Assembly (NCBI RefSeq): GCF_013085545.1
Contig: NZ_CP039543.1
Span: 806,001-870,000, forward strand
DNA from: Oceanidesulfovibrio marinus
GTDB taxonomy: Bacteria; Desulfobacterota; Desulfovibrionia; Desulfovibrionales; Desulfovibrionaceae
DNA length: 64,000 nt
Reading direction: 5' to 3'
Shown: piece after piece, positions 45,089 through 54,540 of the stretch
How positions within the stretch are numbered: position 1 is the first letter of the stretch
Layout of the letters: the number at the start of each line of letters is the position of its first letter
The notes under the pieces: model-generated
Database searches by the model: none
The model's input: the letters and a program-made list of their open reading frames with translations, nothing else
What the model was told of the DNA's origin: nothing
Translations under genes and position numbers: made by a program

Positions 45089-46783
45089 CTACTTCTCCCG
45101 CTCAAAGGGCCAGGCCATAACGCCGCCTTCCATGACCTTGATGTTGGTCCAGCCGTGGGCGGCCAGGATGCGCTCCGCCTCGTAGCCGCGCATGGAGACT
45201 TTGCACCAGCAGAGGATTTCGGCGTCCTTGTCCTGGGGCAGCTCGTTCAGCCGGTTACGCAGGTTGCCCAGGGGGATGAGGATCTCGCCAATGCCAATGC
45301 GGATCTCCTCCCACTCGTCGGGCGAGCGCACATCGAGCATGAACGGCTTCGGCTCCTTCTTGGACGCCTCCAGCACGTAGTTGCAGTTCACGCCGTGGAA
45401 CAGGCCGCGGAGCTTGTTCTCGGCCACGTGCGCCGTGGTCAGGAAATGGTCCAGCGCCAGAGAGAAGGGCGGGGCGTACGGCAGGTCCAGATTCACCAGG
45501 TCCGAAAGCTTGGCTCCCAGGTTCACGGCCGTGGCGGCCTCGGCCACCTGGCGGTTCACGTCGCCCGCGCCGATGCACTGGAAGCCGAGCACGCGTTCGG
45601 TCTCGCGCTCGATCACCATCTTGGAGATCACCAGCTTGCCGCCCATGAAGCCGGGCTTGTCCGGGCCGGCGTTGGTGGCGGTCAGCACATCGTAGCCGGC
45701 GGCCCGGGCCATGCGCTCCGACAGGCCGGTGGAGCCCGCGGAGAGGTTGAACACCTTGCAGATGCCGCTGAGCACCACGCCGGGGAAAGTGGCTGTATCG
45801 CCGATGGCCGCATTCTCGCCGGCCACGCGGCCCTCCAGGTTGGCGACGTCGCCGAACGGCGCCAGGCACTTCTTTCCGGTGATGCGGTTCACCTTTTCCG
45901 TGCAGTCGCCGGCCGCGTAGATGCTCGGGTCGGACGTCTTCATGTGCGCATCCACCTGGATGCCGCCGGTCTCGCCGATGGTAAGGCCGGCGTTGCGGGC
46001 CAGCTCCGTGTTGGGGGAGACGCCGATGGAGACCACGACGAGGTCGCAGGGAATCTCCCGGCCGTCCTTGAGCCGGACGCCGGTAACGGCGCCGTTCTCG
46101 CCCAGGTACTCGCTCACTCCGTTCTCTTCGATCACGTCCACCGTGTTGGCGCGGACGTGGTTTTCAACAACCAGGGCCAGCTCCCAGTCCAGGAACATGA
46201 GGATCTGCGGCAGCAGCTCCACCACGGTCACCTCCAGGCCGATGTGCTGCAGCGCCTCGGAGGTCTCGATGCCGATGAGGCCGCCGCCAATGATGACGGC
46301 GCGTTTGATCTCGGGATTGCCGCGCACGGAGGCCAGAAAGTCCGCATCCTTCATGGCGTGCAGGGGGGTGATGCCCTTGAGATCCGATCCGGGAAGGGGC
46401 GGCATGCGCGGGTTGGCGCCGGTGCAGAGGATGAGGGAGTCGTACTCGATCTCCTGGGTGGAGCCATCGCGGAGATTCTTTGCCACGATCTTCTTTGCCG
46501 CACGATCGATGGACTCGACCTCAGTCTCCACGTAGGCGTGCACGCCCTTGGCCCCCTCGAAAAAGGTCGGGTTGCGGACAACGCCGGTGGGCGTGCTGAG
46601 GAGCTGATCACGCTTGGCCACCTCACCCTTGATGAAATAGGGATAGGCGCACGAGGCCATGGAAAGCTCCGGCGCTCTCTGGATAAGCACAACCTCGGCG
46701 TCCTGGTTCATGCGTTTGGCCCGGGAGGCGGCTTTCGGGCCGGCTGCGGAGCCTCCGACTACAACAATGCGTTTCGAAGCCAT
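45089..46783 (-). CDS. CoA-disulfide reductase-like flavoprotein with rhodanese domain
   Basis: A 564-residue enzyme of the NADH-dependent persulfide/CoA-disulfide reductase group. FAD binding is shown by VVVGGSAAGPKAA at residues 7-19, the single redox cysteine is C45 in MASCAYPYF, NAD binding by IIGGGLIGIETSEAL, and the second FAD motif by YAAGDCTE. The C-terminal rhodanese domain (about 470-564) has an active-site loop starting at the cysteine in CWCKVSMRG. It probably handles persulfide or polysulfide, a fitting role in a sulfur-metabolising anaerobe. AAAGGAG precedes ATG 46783. The gene is monocistronic. Confidence 0.9.
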   Translation of the reverse strand: MASKRIVVVGGSAAGPKAASRAKRMNQDAEVVLIQRAPELSMASCAYPYFIKGEVAKRDQLLSTPTGVVRNPTFFEGAKGVHAYVETEVESIDRAAKKIVAKNLRDGSTQEIEYDSLILCTGANPRMPPLPGSDLKGITPLHAMKDADFLASVRGNPEIKRAVIIGGGLIGIETSEALQHIGLEVTVVELLPQILMFLDWELALVVENHVRANTVDVIEENGVSEYLGENGAVTGVRLKDGREIPCDLVVVSIGVSPNTELARNAGLTIGETGGIQVDAHMKTSDPSIYAAGDCTEKVNRITGKKCLAPFGDVANLEGRVAGENAAIGDTATFPGVVLSGICKVFNLSAGSTGLSERMARAAGYDVLTATNAGPDKPGFMGGKLVISKMVIERETERVLGFQCIGAGDVNRQVAEAATAVNLGAKLSDLVNLDLPYAPPFSLALDHFLTTAHVAENKLRGLFHGVNCNYVLEASKKEPKPFMLDVRSPDEWEEIRIGIGEILIPLGNLRNRLNELPQDKDAEILCWCKVSMRGYEAERILAAHGWTNIKVMEGGVMAWPFEREK

Positions 46784-47006
46784 GTGAACTCCTTTCGATA
46801 CACAGCGCCAGCGTGCGCTTGTTTGAGATATGATCCGCAAAGGGTATAGGCGTACTTTATTTTTCCGAAGATTGCACTGCCAATTGTTATTTTGGAGCAA
46901 ACGTGTGTGGAATATTACAGTGCGCTACGACCATAGCGACGGGCATTCGGAACGAGTCGCATGCCCACGTGCAGGGAATGGTAGGGAAGACAGTCCCTTA
47001 TCATTG

Positions 47007-47057
47007 AAGAAAAGACCGGAATCGACGCCTGCGGCAGGCGTAAAGAAATGTCCGGTC
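47007..47057 (-). terminator. Intrinsic terminator of engB
   Basis: On the minus strand gaccgga (47051-47057) pairs with tccggtc (47014-47020), enclosing an inner GC hairpin (47025-47041), and is followed by TTTTCTTC. The remaining gap between 46784 and 47006 has only the start region of the flavoprotein gene and no other feature. Confidence 0.8.
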
Positions 47058-47098
47058 GTGCTGTCGGACCTGTGGTTCGTGCTTGAAAACTGTCGGGA

Positions 47099-47707
47099 TC
47101 AGGCGTCTTCCGCCTGCTCTTGCTCATCGTTAGCCGTGGCGTCATGGATGGCTTCCCACAACTCGTCCACGCCCTCGCCCGTGAAGCTGGAGAAGAACAG
47201 GGGCGGGACATTGCCCAGCAGCAGGCCCCAGGACTTGCGCACGCGGGCGCGTTCCCGCTGCTTGCACTTGTCCGCTTTTGTCAGTACCGGCAGTATGGGC
47301 AGCTTCTGGGAGCGGCAGTACTCCACCAGCTCGATGTCGATGCGCTGGGGCTCCAGCCGGGAGTCCAGCAGAATCACCACGCCGCGCAGCTCCGGCGTCT
47401 TGGTCAGGTAGGTCTGCGTCAGCTTTGCCCACTTGGCCCGCTCCGACTTGGAGCAGCGCGCATAGCCGTAGCCAGGCAGGTCCACCAGGAAGAAGTCGCC
47501 GGGCTCCACGCGGTAGAAGTTGATGGAGCGCGTCTTGCCGGGCGTGGCGCTGACCTTGGCAATGGGCTTGCGCCTGCCGGCCAGGGTGTTGATGAGCGAG
47601 GACTTGCCCACGTTGGAGCGTCCGGCCAGGGCGACCTGGGGAACATCCTTGTGCGCGAGCTGACCTTCGGTGTAGGCCGTGGTTTCCAGGATAAGGGTAG
47701 GGGGCAT
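47099..47707 (-). CDS. engB: Ribosome biogenesis GTP-binding protein EngB (YihA/YsxC)
   Basis: EngB is a small GTPase that helps assemble the 50S ribosomal subunit. The G1 motif is GRSNVGKSS near residue 30, G3 is DLPGYGYA, G4 is TKADK and G5 is SSFTGEG. I chose ATG 47707, which gives the usual N-terminus ([10 protein letters not shown], 202 residues) and has GAGGA close by; ATG 47728 with AGG five bases upstream is the alternative. It is divergent from aroQ. Confidence 0.95.
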   Translation of the reverse strand: MPPTLILETTAYTEGQLAHKDVPQVALAGRSNVGKSSLINTLAGRRKPIAKVSATPGKTRSINFYRVEPGDFFLVDLPGYGYARCSKSERAKWAKLTQTYLTKTPELRGVVILLDSRLEPQRIDIELVEYCRSQKLPILPVLTKADKCKQRERARVRKSWGLLLGNVPPLFFSSFTGEGVDELWEAIHDATANDEQEQAEDA

Positions 47708-47854
47708 GCTTCCTCTCATTTTTGCCATATGTACCTGAAAAGAAATATCTTGACAAATTCTAGACTCTGGGACCACAAAGACAGATGCTAATTTGGACCC
47801 AGTGGTACGACCAGTTCATTATCCTTTGACAGCATCGGACTACCGGGGGTACTC

Positions 47855-48319
47855 GTGTCCACGCCTCGTTTCGACTTCCTCATACTCAACGGCCCCAACC
47901 TTGGCCACCTGGGAAAGCGCCAGCCTGAAATTTACGGCGCAACCGGTCTGGACGCCGTGCCCGGCCAGGTCCAAACCCTTATGGGCGACGCCGCCGGCGA
48001 CATCCAGCTGGACTTTTTCCAGGCCAACTCCGAAGGCGCGCTCATCGACCGCCTGGAGCAAGCGTACGAGGCCAGGACTGACGGCGTTGTCTTCAACGCC
48101 GGGGCCTACACCCACACGTCCCTTGCTCTGGCCGACTGCCTGGCCTGGGTCAAGCTGCCGTGTGTGGAGGTCCATATCTCCAACATCTGGGCGCGAAGCG
48201 AGCCGCTGCGGCATCAGAGCTACATCGGCCGCCACGCCGTGGGCGTGATAGCCGGCTTCGGCATCATGAGCTACGCCCTGGCGGTGCAGGCGCTTTACCA
48301 CCACATCAACAACGCCTGA
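47855..48319 (+). CDS. aroQ: 3-dehydroquinate dehydratase, type II
   Basis: AroQ dehydrates 3-dehydroquinate in the shikimate pathway. The 154-residue protein shows the type II pattern: LNGPNLGHLGKRQPEIYG with catalytic R22 and Y27, NAGAYTHTS, and VHISNIWAR. The usual Asn in NLN is replaced by Gly (NLG). The start is GTG 47855 with GGGGGT five bases before it. efp follows after 12 bases, starting the aroQ-efp-ftsK-lolA operon. Confidence 0.94.
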   Translation: MSTPRFDFLILNGPNLGHLGKRQPEIYGATGLDAVPGQVQTLMGDAAGDIQLDFFQANSEGALIDRLEQAYEARTDGVVFNAGAYTHTSLALADCLAWVKLPCVEVHISNIWARSEPLRHQSYIGRHAVGVIAGFGIMSYALAVQALYHHINNA

Positions 48320-48331
48320 GGAGGGCGCACC

Positions 48332-48898
48332 ATGTATTCGACGAAAGATTTCAAAGGCGGACTCAAGATTGAATGGGACGGCACGCCCTACGAGATCGTG
48401 GAAGCCAGCCACTACAAGCCCGGCAAGGGCGGCGCCTTTGTGCGCACCAAGCTGCGCAACATGCTCACCGGCGGCATTGTGGAGAACAACTTCCGCTCCG
48501 GCGAGAAGGTTGGCAAGCCGGACATGGAAACCCGCGCCATGCAGTACCTCTATAAGGACGGCGACGACTACGTCTTCATGGACATGAGCTCCTACGAGCA
48601 GGTCCACATCAATCCGGACCAGGCCGGGGACAAGGGCGGCTACCTCAAGGACGGCCAGGAGGCCAAGGTCCTGTTTTACAACGGCCAGCCCCTGGATCTG
48701 GAAATTCCCGTGTCCACCGTGCTGGAAGTGGTCGAGACCGAGCCCGGCGTGAAGGGCGACACGGTGTCCAGCACGTTCAAGCCGGCAACCATGGAGACCG
48801 GCCTCACCATCCAGGTGCCGCTCTTCATCAACATTGGCGACCGCATCAAAATCGACACCCGGAGCGGGAGCTACCTCGGCCGGGAGGGGTCTGCCTAA
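48332..48898 (+). CDS. efp: Translation elongation factor P
   Basis: EF-P helps ribosomes through polyproline stretches. The 188-residue protein has three beta-barrel domains, with the tip lysine K32 in KPGKGGAF, the site modified by EpmA-type enzymes in other bacteria, and the C-terminal signature [16 protein letters not shown]-like ([15 protein letters not shown]). The downstream ftsK gene encodes a Pro/Glu-rich linker that would need EF-P for translation. It is followed by ftsK after one base. Confidence 0.96.
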   Translation: MYSTKDFKGGLKIEWDGTPYEIVEASHYKPGKGGAFVRTKLRNMLTGGIVENNFRSGEKVGKPDMETRAMQYLYKDGDDYVFMDMSSYEQVHINPDQAGDKGGYLKDGQEAKVLFYNGQPLDLEIPVSTVLEVVETEPGVKGDTVSSTFKPATMETGLTIQVPLFINIGDRIKIDTRSGSYLGREGSA

Positions 48899-48899
48899 A

Positions 48900-51581
48900 A
48901 TGCCCCGGGCGGCAACGCCGGATATGCAGGCTACTTCATCACGACACAACGGACTCGGCCGGGACATTCTCGGTCTCGCCTGCACCTTCCTTGCGTGCTT
49001 CCTGCTGCTGGGGATCGTCACCTACCATCCGCACGACCCGAGCTTCTCCCAGGTCGTCTCGCCAGGCGCAAAGGTGCACAATGGCGCGGGGCTTGCCGGC
49101 GCATACATAGCCGGCATCCTCGTGGATCTTTTTGGTGTGGCGACCTACGTGTTCCCGGTGGTGTTCATTGTCCTGGCGCTCAAAAATTTCATCCATCGGT
49201 TGAAGTTTCCCTGGTGGCGCTGGGTAGGCCTTGCTGTCTTCGCGCTAGCTGTTGCGGAACTTTCCTCTACTGCTCTGGCCGGAATAACCATAGGCAAGAT
49301 CACGGGCGGCGGCTTTTTCGGCCAGCTCCTTGGTGAGTGGATGAGCTACGTGCTCGGCCCGTGGGGTGCGCGCATCCTTGCCGTGGTGGGATTTTTTGCC
49401 GCAGTGCAGCTTTTGGCCGGAAACATCTGGGCGCCGCTTTTTGCGCCGCTCACGACCTCGGTGGGCGATTTCTTCTCCAAGTACCAGGAACGCAGCAAGC
49501 GCAAGGAGCGGTTGAAGAAGCTCCTCAAGACTCTGGAGAAGGAAGGCGGCGATCCTACGCCCGAAGAGATCGAGGCGCGCCTGGCCCGGTTGGAGCAAGA
49601 GGAGCAGGACGAGATTGCCGGCGCCGAGTCATACATTGGGCCTGACGCTGACCAGGACGACGATGACGAGCCGCATCCTTATATACAGGAGCAGGGTGAG
49701 TCCGAACCGGAGTCGTGGGACAACGGCGCGGATGACGACGAGCCCATGGACCTTGGCGTGGCCGAGCCGGCCGATGACCAGCCGGACATCATCAGCGGCG
49801 ACGAGCTGGATGAAGAAAATTACGACGAGGACTATGACGAGGATGACCCCATCTTCGCCCTGGAGCGGCTGCGCCGTAGCACCCGTCCGGAGGTGGAGGT
49901 TGAGCCGGGGGTGCAGGAAGTCGAAGTGCCCTGGGAGCCGGAGCCCGCTCCCCAGCCCAAGGCTGCTCCCGCGCCTGAGCCGGTGCCAGAGCCAATGCCA
50001 AAGCAGGACGCCGGAGACGTGCCGGTCAGCAAGCCGCGCGCATCCACGGGCGAGGGCCGCGACGTGGTCATGGAAGGGCAGATAGACCCCGAGGCCGACC
50101 TGGTCCGCGAAAAACCGCTCAGCGAGCGGAAGCTCAAGAAGCTCATCCTGCCGCCCAAGGACATCCTCGCCTCGGTGGAAGGCGACACCAAGTCCACGCC
50201 CACGGAGGAGCTGCGCCGGCAGGCCCAGGCGCTGCACACCACGCTGCAAGATTTCGGCGTGCAGGGCGAGGTCTCCGCCGTACGGCCCGGCCCTGTAGTC
50301 ACGCTGTTCGAGTACAAGCCGGCCCCGGGCGTGAAGATATCCAAGATAGCGAACCTCACGGACGACCTGGCCCTGGCGCTCAAGGCCATGGCCATCCGCA
50401 TCGAGGCGCCCATCCCAGGCAAGGACTCGGTAGGCATCGAGATTCCCAGCAAGTACCGCCAGACGGTCCACTACCGCGAGGTTCTGGAGTCCGGCGCGTA
50501 CGCCAAATCAGAGTCGCTGCTCACCCTGGTCCTGGGCAAGGACATCGAGGGCGAACCCTGCGTGGCCGACCTGGCCAAGATGCCGCACCTTCTGGTGGCC
50601 GGCGCCACGGGCACTGGTAAGTCGGTCTGCCTCAACGCGCTTTTGCTCTCCATGCTCTTCAAGGCCAAGCCCAGCGAAGTGAAGATGCTCCTGGTGGACC
50701 CCAAGCGCATCGAGCTCGCGGTCTATGCCGACCTGCCGCACCTCATCCATCCCGTGGTCACGGAGATGAGCCACGCCAAGAACGCCCTGGAGTGGGCCGT
50801 GCACGAGATGGACCAGCGCTATCAGGCCATGGCCAAGCTCGCCGTACGCAACATCTCTGGATACAACGCAAAGCTCAAAACGCTTACGCAGGAGCAGCGC
50901 ATCGCCCTGGACAACCCGGAACCCATTCCCTACCTCGTCATCGTCATCGATGAGCTCGCGGACCTCATGCTTATAGCGGCCAAGGAAGTGGAGATGTCCA
51001 TTGTCCGGCTGGCGCAGCTGGCTCGCGCAGCGGGCATCCATATGATCCTGGCCACCCAGCGGCCCAGCGTGGACGTGGTCACCGGCCTGATCAAGGCTAA
51101 CTTCCCCTGCCGCATCTCGTTCCAGGTGACGTCCAAACACGACTCCCGGACCATCCTCGACACGGTGGGCTCGGAGCATCTGCTGGGCAAAGGCGATATG
51201 CTCTTCAAGCCGGGCGGAGGGAAATTACAAAGAATTCATGGCGCTTTTGTAAGCGACGAGGACGTGGCATCCGTTGTAGGGTTCTGGAAGAGTCAAGAAA
51301 AGCCGTCCTACTCCATGGACTTCTCAAGCTGGTCATCCGAAGGCGGCGAGGAGGGCGGCGGCGAGATCGGCCCCGGCGAGATGGACTCCGACCAGAAGTA
51401 TCTGGACGCCGTGGACTTTGTGACCAGCCAGGGCAAGGCGTCCATATCGCTGCTGCAACGCCGTTTCCGCATCGGCTTCAACAAGGCGGCCCGCTACATC
51501 GAGCAGATGGAGGTGGACGGCATTGTGGGACCGGCGGACGGCTCCAAACCGCGACCCGTGCTGCGCGGACGCGGCGAATAA
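48900..51581 (+). CDS. ftsK: DNA translocase FtsK
   Basis: FtsK is anchored at the septum and pumps DNA to align the terminus for XerCD recombination at dif. The 893-residue protein has four membrane helices (about residues 25-185), a long acidic Pro/Glu-rich linker (about 200-410), the motor domain with Walker A GATGTGKS at 568-575 and Walker B IVIDE with D684-E685, and the C-terminal gamma winged helix (QGKASISLLQRRFRIGFNKAARYIEQME). ATG 48900 starts one base after efp stops, so translation is probably coupled. lolA begins nine bases after its stop. A dif-like site and xerD lie nearby. Confidence 0.95.
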   Translation: MPRAATPDMQATSSRHNGLGRDILGLACTFLACFLLLGIVTYHPHDPSFSQVVSPGAKVHNGAGLAGAYIAGILVDLFGVATYVFPVVFIVLALKNFIHRLKFPWWRWVGLAVFALAVAELSSTALAGITIGKITGGGFFGQLLGEWMSYVLGPWGARILAVVGFFAAVQLLAGNIWAPLFAPLTTSVGDFFSKYQERSKRKERLKKLLKTLEKEGGDPTPEEIEARLARLEQEEQDEIAGAESYIGPDADQDDDDEPHPYIQEQGESEPESWDNGADDDEPMDLGVAEPADDQPDIISGDELDEENYDEDYDEDDPIFALERLRRSTRPEVEVEPGVQEVEVPWEPEPAPQPKAAPAPEPVPEPMPKQDAGDVPVSKPRASTGEGRDVVMEGQIDPEADLVREKPLSERKLKKLILPPKDILASVEGDTKSTPTEELRRQAQALHTTLQDFGVQGEVSAVRPGPVVTLFEYKPAPGVKISKIANLTDDLALALKAMAIRIEAPIPGKDSVGIEIPSKYRQTVHYREVLESGAYAKSESLLTLVLGKDIEGEPCVADLAKMPHLLVAGATGTGKSVCLNALLLSMLFKAKPSEVKMLLVDPKRIELAVYADLPHLIHPVVTEMSHAKNALEWAVHEMDQRYQAMAKLAVRNISGYNAKLKTLTQEQRIALDNPEPIPYLVIVIDELADLMLIAAKEVEMSIVRLAQLARAAGIHMILATQRPSVDVVTGLIKANFPCRISFQVTSKHDSRTILDTVGSEHLLGKGDMLFKPGGGKLQRIHGAFVSDEDVASVVGFWKSQEKPSYSMDFSSWSSEGGEEGGGEIGPGEMDSDQKYLDAVDFVTSQGKASISLLQRRFRIGFNKAARYIEQMEVDGIVGPADGSKPRPVLRGRGE

Positions 51582-51590
51582 CCCAAAGAG

Positions 51591-52322
51591 ATGGTGCGAA
51601 CCGTGAAACATCTCACGCTGATATTTTTTTGTCTTCTGTGTTTCACGCTAGGTGCGACGCAGGTTCATGCGCAAACGACAGTTATAGGCGACCCCAACCC
51701 GGAGCTTATGAAGACGCTCCAGAAGCGGTATGAAACACTGGACGGCTTCCGCGCCGATTTCACGCAGATTCTCGTGAACACCTCCAGCGGCGATACGCAG
51801 GAGCGCACCGGCGTCATCGCTTTCAAAAAGCCGGACCTTATCCGCTGGGAAACCGTGGCGCCCGAGAAGGAGCTGCTCATGGTGGGGCAGGACTTCGTCT
51901 GGGACTATTACCCGGAGGAAGGGACGCTCTATAAGTATGATGTGGAGGAGCTGCTGAACTCCAAGACCATGCTCCGCTTCATCTCCGGCAAGGCCAGCCT
52001 GGAAGAGGACTTCTTCGTGACCCAGATCGCCGATCCGGAGGCGCAGGACCTGGTGAAGCTCGACCTCGTGCCCAAGATGCCGGAGCCGGGGCTCGTGCAG
52101 GCGTTCGTCTGGGTAGAGCCCAAGGAAGCGCTCTTCAAAAAGATAACCCTCCTCGATTTCTACGGCAACGAGAACACGGTGATCTTCGACAAGCTGGAGC
52201 TCGACCCCACGTTCAAGAAGGACGAGTTCCAGTTCACTCCGCCGCCGGACGCAGAAGTTTTCGACAATACAGGCGCGCCCCAGGGAGCTCCGCTTCCGCA
52301 GGAGACGCCGCTCACCCAGTAG
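51591..52322 (+). CDS. lolA: Outer-membrane lipoprotein carrier protein LolA
   Basis: LolA carries lipoproteins across the periplasm. The 243-residue protein has a signal peptide (about residues 1-28, cleavage after VHAQ), then LolA features: YETLDGFRADFTQ, RTGVIAFKKPDLIRWE, and GQDFVWDYYPEEGTLYKYD. It is longer than E. coli LolA by a Pro-rich tail (APQGAPLPQETPLTQ). ftsK-lolA order is widely conserved. A second LolA-like gene follows after 14 bases. Confidence 0.93.
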   Translation: MVRTVKHLTLIFFCLLCFTLGATQVHAQTTVIGDPNPELMKTLQKRYETLDGFRADFTQILVNTSSGDTQERTGVIAFKKPDLIRWETVAPEKELLMVGQDFVWDYYPEEGTLYKYDVEELLNSKTMLRFISGKASLEEDFFVTQIADPEAQDLVKLDLVPKMPEPGLVQAFVWVEPKEALFKKITLLDFYGNENTVIFDKLELDPTFKKDEFQFTPPPDAEVFDNTGAPQGAPLPQETPLTQ

Positions 52323-52336
52323 AGGCGCAGAAGGTC

Positions 52337-53095
52337 ATGACGCAGGATCTTCGCTGTTCCCTTCGTGCGCATCGGACGTGGAGCCTCGGTCTAGCCGGGC
52401 TTCTCGTTGTCCTGGCCCTGTGGTTGGCGATGCCGGCCTTGGCTCAGACGGCGGCATCCGCCCAACCAGCTTCCTCCGGAACGGCGCAGGCCGACCCGAC
52501 AGGCGCCGCGCTGCTCGATCGTATGGTCGTGGCGTATGAGTCGGCCGAGCGGCTCAGCGCTGATTTTTTCGTGGAATCCTGCGTGCTCACGGAGAATACC
52601 ATCAAGGGACATGTGGACCTGGAGCGACCGCGCCGCCTGCGCGTGGAGTTCGGAACTCCGCCGCAAAAGGTGTACATGGCGGGCGGCGAAGGGCAATTCG
52701 AGTACTTTCCGAATGAAGGCAAGGCGTACCGTTATCGCGACGATACGTCGTTTCGTCCAGCGCAGGCGTACGAGATTTTCCTGGGCATGCGGCGCTATCT
52801 GGCCTACCTGCGGCCCACCGCGCGGGAGGAGCTGGGCAACGGCTTGGCTCGTGTCCGCCTGGTTACTGCGGATTCCTTGCCGTACGTCACCGAAGTTCTG
52901 TTCGACATCGAGGAAGAGAGCGGCTGGCTGCGCCGCGCCGTGGTCAAGGACGCCGACGGCGCGCGGCTCGCGGTTATCGAGCTGGAGGGCTATCGCCGCG
53001 GAGCGCAATGGCCCGACGGCTACTTCGAGCCCCCGAGCGATGCGCGCATCTACACGCCCATGGTTGAGCGCGATTTTCTCAACTCGGATCGCTGA
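52337..53095 (+). CDS. LolA-like outer-membrane lipoprotein-sorting protein
   Basis: A 252-residue exported protein with a signal peptide ending near residue 37 (ALAQTA). The body follows the LolA-like order: LDRMVVAYESAERLSADFF, KGHVDLERPRRLRVEF, GEGQFEYFPNEGKAYRY. It is only distantly like the upstream LolA. It may be a specialised chaperone for lipoproteins or lipids. It is last in the aroQ operon; its stop codon lies inside a hairpin shared with the convergent VOC gene. Confidence 0.78.
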   Translation: MTQDLRCSLRAHRTWSLGLAGLLVVLALWLAMPALAQTAASAQPASSGTAQADPTGAALLDRMVVAYESAERLSADFFVESCVLTENTIKGHVDLERPRRLRVEFGTPPQKVYMAGGEGQFEYFPNEGKAYRYRDDTSFRPAQAYEIFLGMRRYLAYLRPTAREELGNGLARVRLVTADSLPYVTEVLFDIEEESGWLRRAVVKDADGARLAVIELEGYRRGAQWPDGYFEPPSDARIYTPMVERDFLNSDR

Positions 53096-53110
53096 GATTA
53101 CTTCAGCGAT
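53088..53110. terminator. Hairpin joining two convergent gene ends
   Basis: atcgctga (53088-53095, including the TGA of the LolA-like gene) pairs perfectly with tcagcgat (53103-53110), and the loop carries the VOC gene stop (TAA, minus strand). There is no T tract; it may be a bidirectional processing or weak termination site. Confidence 0.4.
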
Positions 53111-53532
53111 TCCGGAACAATGATGGAGCCGTCCTCCGCAATGGGGAAGAACGGGTTCCAGCACACCTCCCACAGATGGCCGTCCGGATCGGCGAAGTAT
53201 CCGGAGTACCCGCCCCAGAATACCTCCTGCGCGGGCTTGACCACCGTGCCGCCCGCGGCCTTGGCCTGGGCAAGCACGCGGTCCGCCTCCTCACGCTCGC
53301 GAACATTGTAGGCCAGGGTGATGCCGGAAAATCCGCTGCCTTCGGCCGGCACCTGTGCATCCTCGGCCAGAAGGTCTCGCGGGTACAGCGCCAAGGCAAT
53401 GCCCTTGAGCTGGTAGAAGACAATGTGCTCATCGCTGCATCCGGCAGGGGCGAAGCCCATGGCCGCATAGAACTTCGAGGCGCGCTCCAGAGACTCGACC
53501 CCCAGGCTCACCATGCTGAGTCGTTGCTCCAT
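53098..53532 (-). CDS. VOC/glyoxalase family protein
   Basis: A 144-residue protein with two beta-alpha-beta-beta-beta units of the vicinal oxygen chelate fold. It begins VSLGVESLERASKFYAAMGF and contains YFADPDGHLWEVCWNP, whose His and Glu are typical metal-site residues. The activity could be glyoxalase-like, dioxygenase or antibiotic binding. It is convergent with the LolA-like gene, with only two bases between the stop codons. Confidence 0.88.
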   Translation of the reverse strand: MEQRLSMVSLGVESLERASKFYAAMGFAPAGCSDEHIVFYQLKGIALALYPRDLLAEDAQVPAEGSGFSGITLAYNVREREEADRVLAQAKAAGGTVVKPAQEVFWGGYSGYFADPDGHLWEVCWNPFFPIAEDGSIIVPESLK

Positions 53533-53600
53533 TTTCAGCTCCGAAAATGCGATTTTTAATTAAAGCAATTGTTGATAAAATATCCTGCAGCGCTTGCCTA

Positions 53601-54539
53601 TCAATCCTTGCCAGGCTTTGCCAATCCAGAATCGCGGAGCAGGGCGGTGGTCTCATTCTCGCGTAGCAGCCGGCATTCGCCCGGCCGCAGGCTGCCCAGC
53701 TTCAGCGGCCCCTGACCGATGCGGACAAGGCGTTTCACTTCAAGGCCCACGTCGCGGCACATGCGCCTGATTTGGCGGTTCAAGCCCTGGATGAGCACCA
53801 TTTCCAGCAGCGTGGAATCTCCGCCGTTCCTTGCTCCTTTAATTATTTCAACCCCGACCGGAGCCACCTTGTCCCCCTCGGCCAGGGTCATCCCGGCGCG
53901 GAAGGTCTGGAGCTGTTTCTCGCTCACAGGGCCAGCCACGCTCACCCGATACGTTTTTGGCAGATGATGGCTCGGATGGGTCAGCCGGTGCGTCAGCTCG
54001 CCATTGTTGGTGAGCAGGATCAGCCCTTCGGAATCGTAGTCCAGCCGGCCCACAGGATAGAGCCGTGTATCCGCGTGCGCTGCCGGTACGAGATCCAGGA
54101 CCGTACGGCGGCCCTGAGGATCGCTGGCCGTGGAGACATACTTTCTGGGCTTGTTGCACAGGAGGTAGGTGAAGGTCGTCCGTTGGCCCAACGGCAGAGC
54201 CACAGCGCGGCCTTCCACCGTGACCTCGTCATTTGCCGAAACCTGCATTCCGGGTTCTGCCGGCTGGCCGTTGACCAGTACGGTGCCGGAAGCGATCAGC
54301 TCATCCGCCGCGCGGCGAGAGCACACGCCGGCCGCGGCAAGGGCCTTGTTGATGCGCATGGAGGAGGGCAGCTCACCCTCGGTAGGACGTAAAGCTTTAC
54401 TTGACTGGATCGCCGGCGATTCCTTTTCTGTAATGCGTTTGGCAGATACTCCATTGTCCGACGAAGGAGACCGCCGGCGCTGCGGTCCTTTGCGCCCGTT
54501 CCTTGCGGAGGGTGGCTGCTGTTTAGGTCTTCTGGCCAC
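53601..54539 (-). CDS. RsuA/RluB-type pseudouridine synthase
   Basis: A pseudouridine synthase that modifies ribosomal RNA. It has a basic disordered N-terminus (residues 1-60, RRPKQQPPSARNGRKG), an S4 RNA-binding domain (MRINKALAAAGVCSRRAADELI), and the catalytic domain with the aspartate in GRLDYDSEGL and the GLNRQIRRMC motif. I start it at GTG 54539, one base after the yedF stop, suggesting coupling (312 residues). ATG 54359 (252 residues) is the alternative; neither has a clear ribosome binding site. Whether it acts on 16S or 23S RNA is not certain. Confidence 0.87.
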   Translation of the reverse strand: MARRPKQQPPSARNGRKGPQRRRSPSSDNGVSAKRITEKESPAIQSSKALRPTEGELPSSMRINKALAAAGVCSRRAADELIASGTVLVNGQPAEPGMQVSANDEVTVEGRAVALPLGQRTTFTYLLCNKPRKYVSTASDPQGRRTVLDLVPAAHADTRLYPVGRLDYDSEGLILLTNNGELTHRLTHPSHHLPKTYRVSVAGPVSEKQLQTFRAGMTLAEGDKVAPVGVEIIKGARNGGDSTLLEMVLIQGLNRQIRRMCRDVGLEVKRLVRIGQGPLKLGSLRPGECRLLRENETTALLRDSGLAKPGKD

Positions 54540-54540
54540 G

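Noticed and set aside
45155-46849. A 564-codon plus-strand open frame opposite the flavoprotein gene
   Set aside because: Antisense shadow of a gene with intact motifs; no ribosome binding site.
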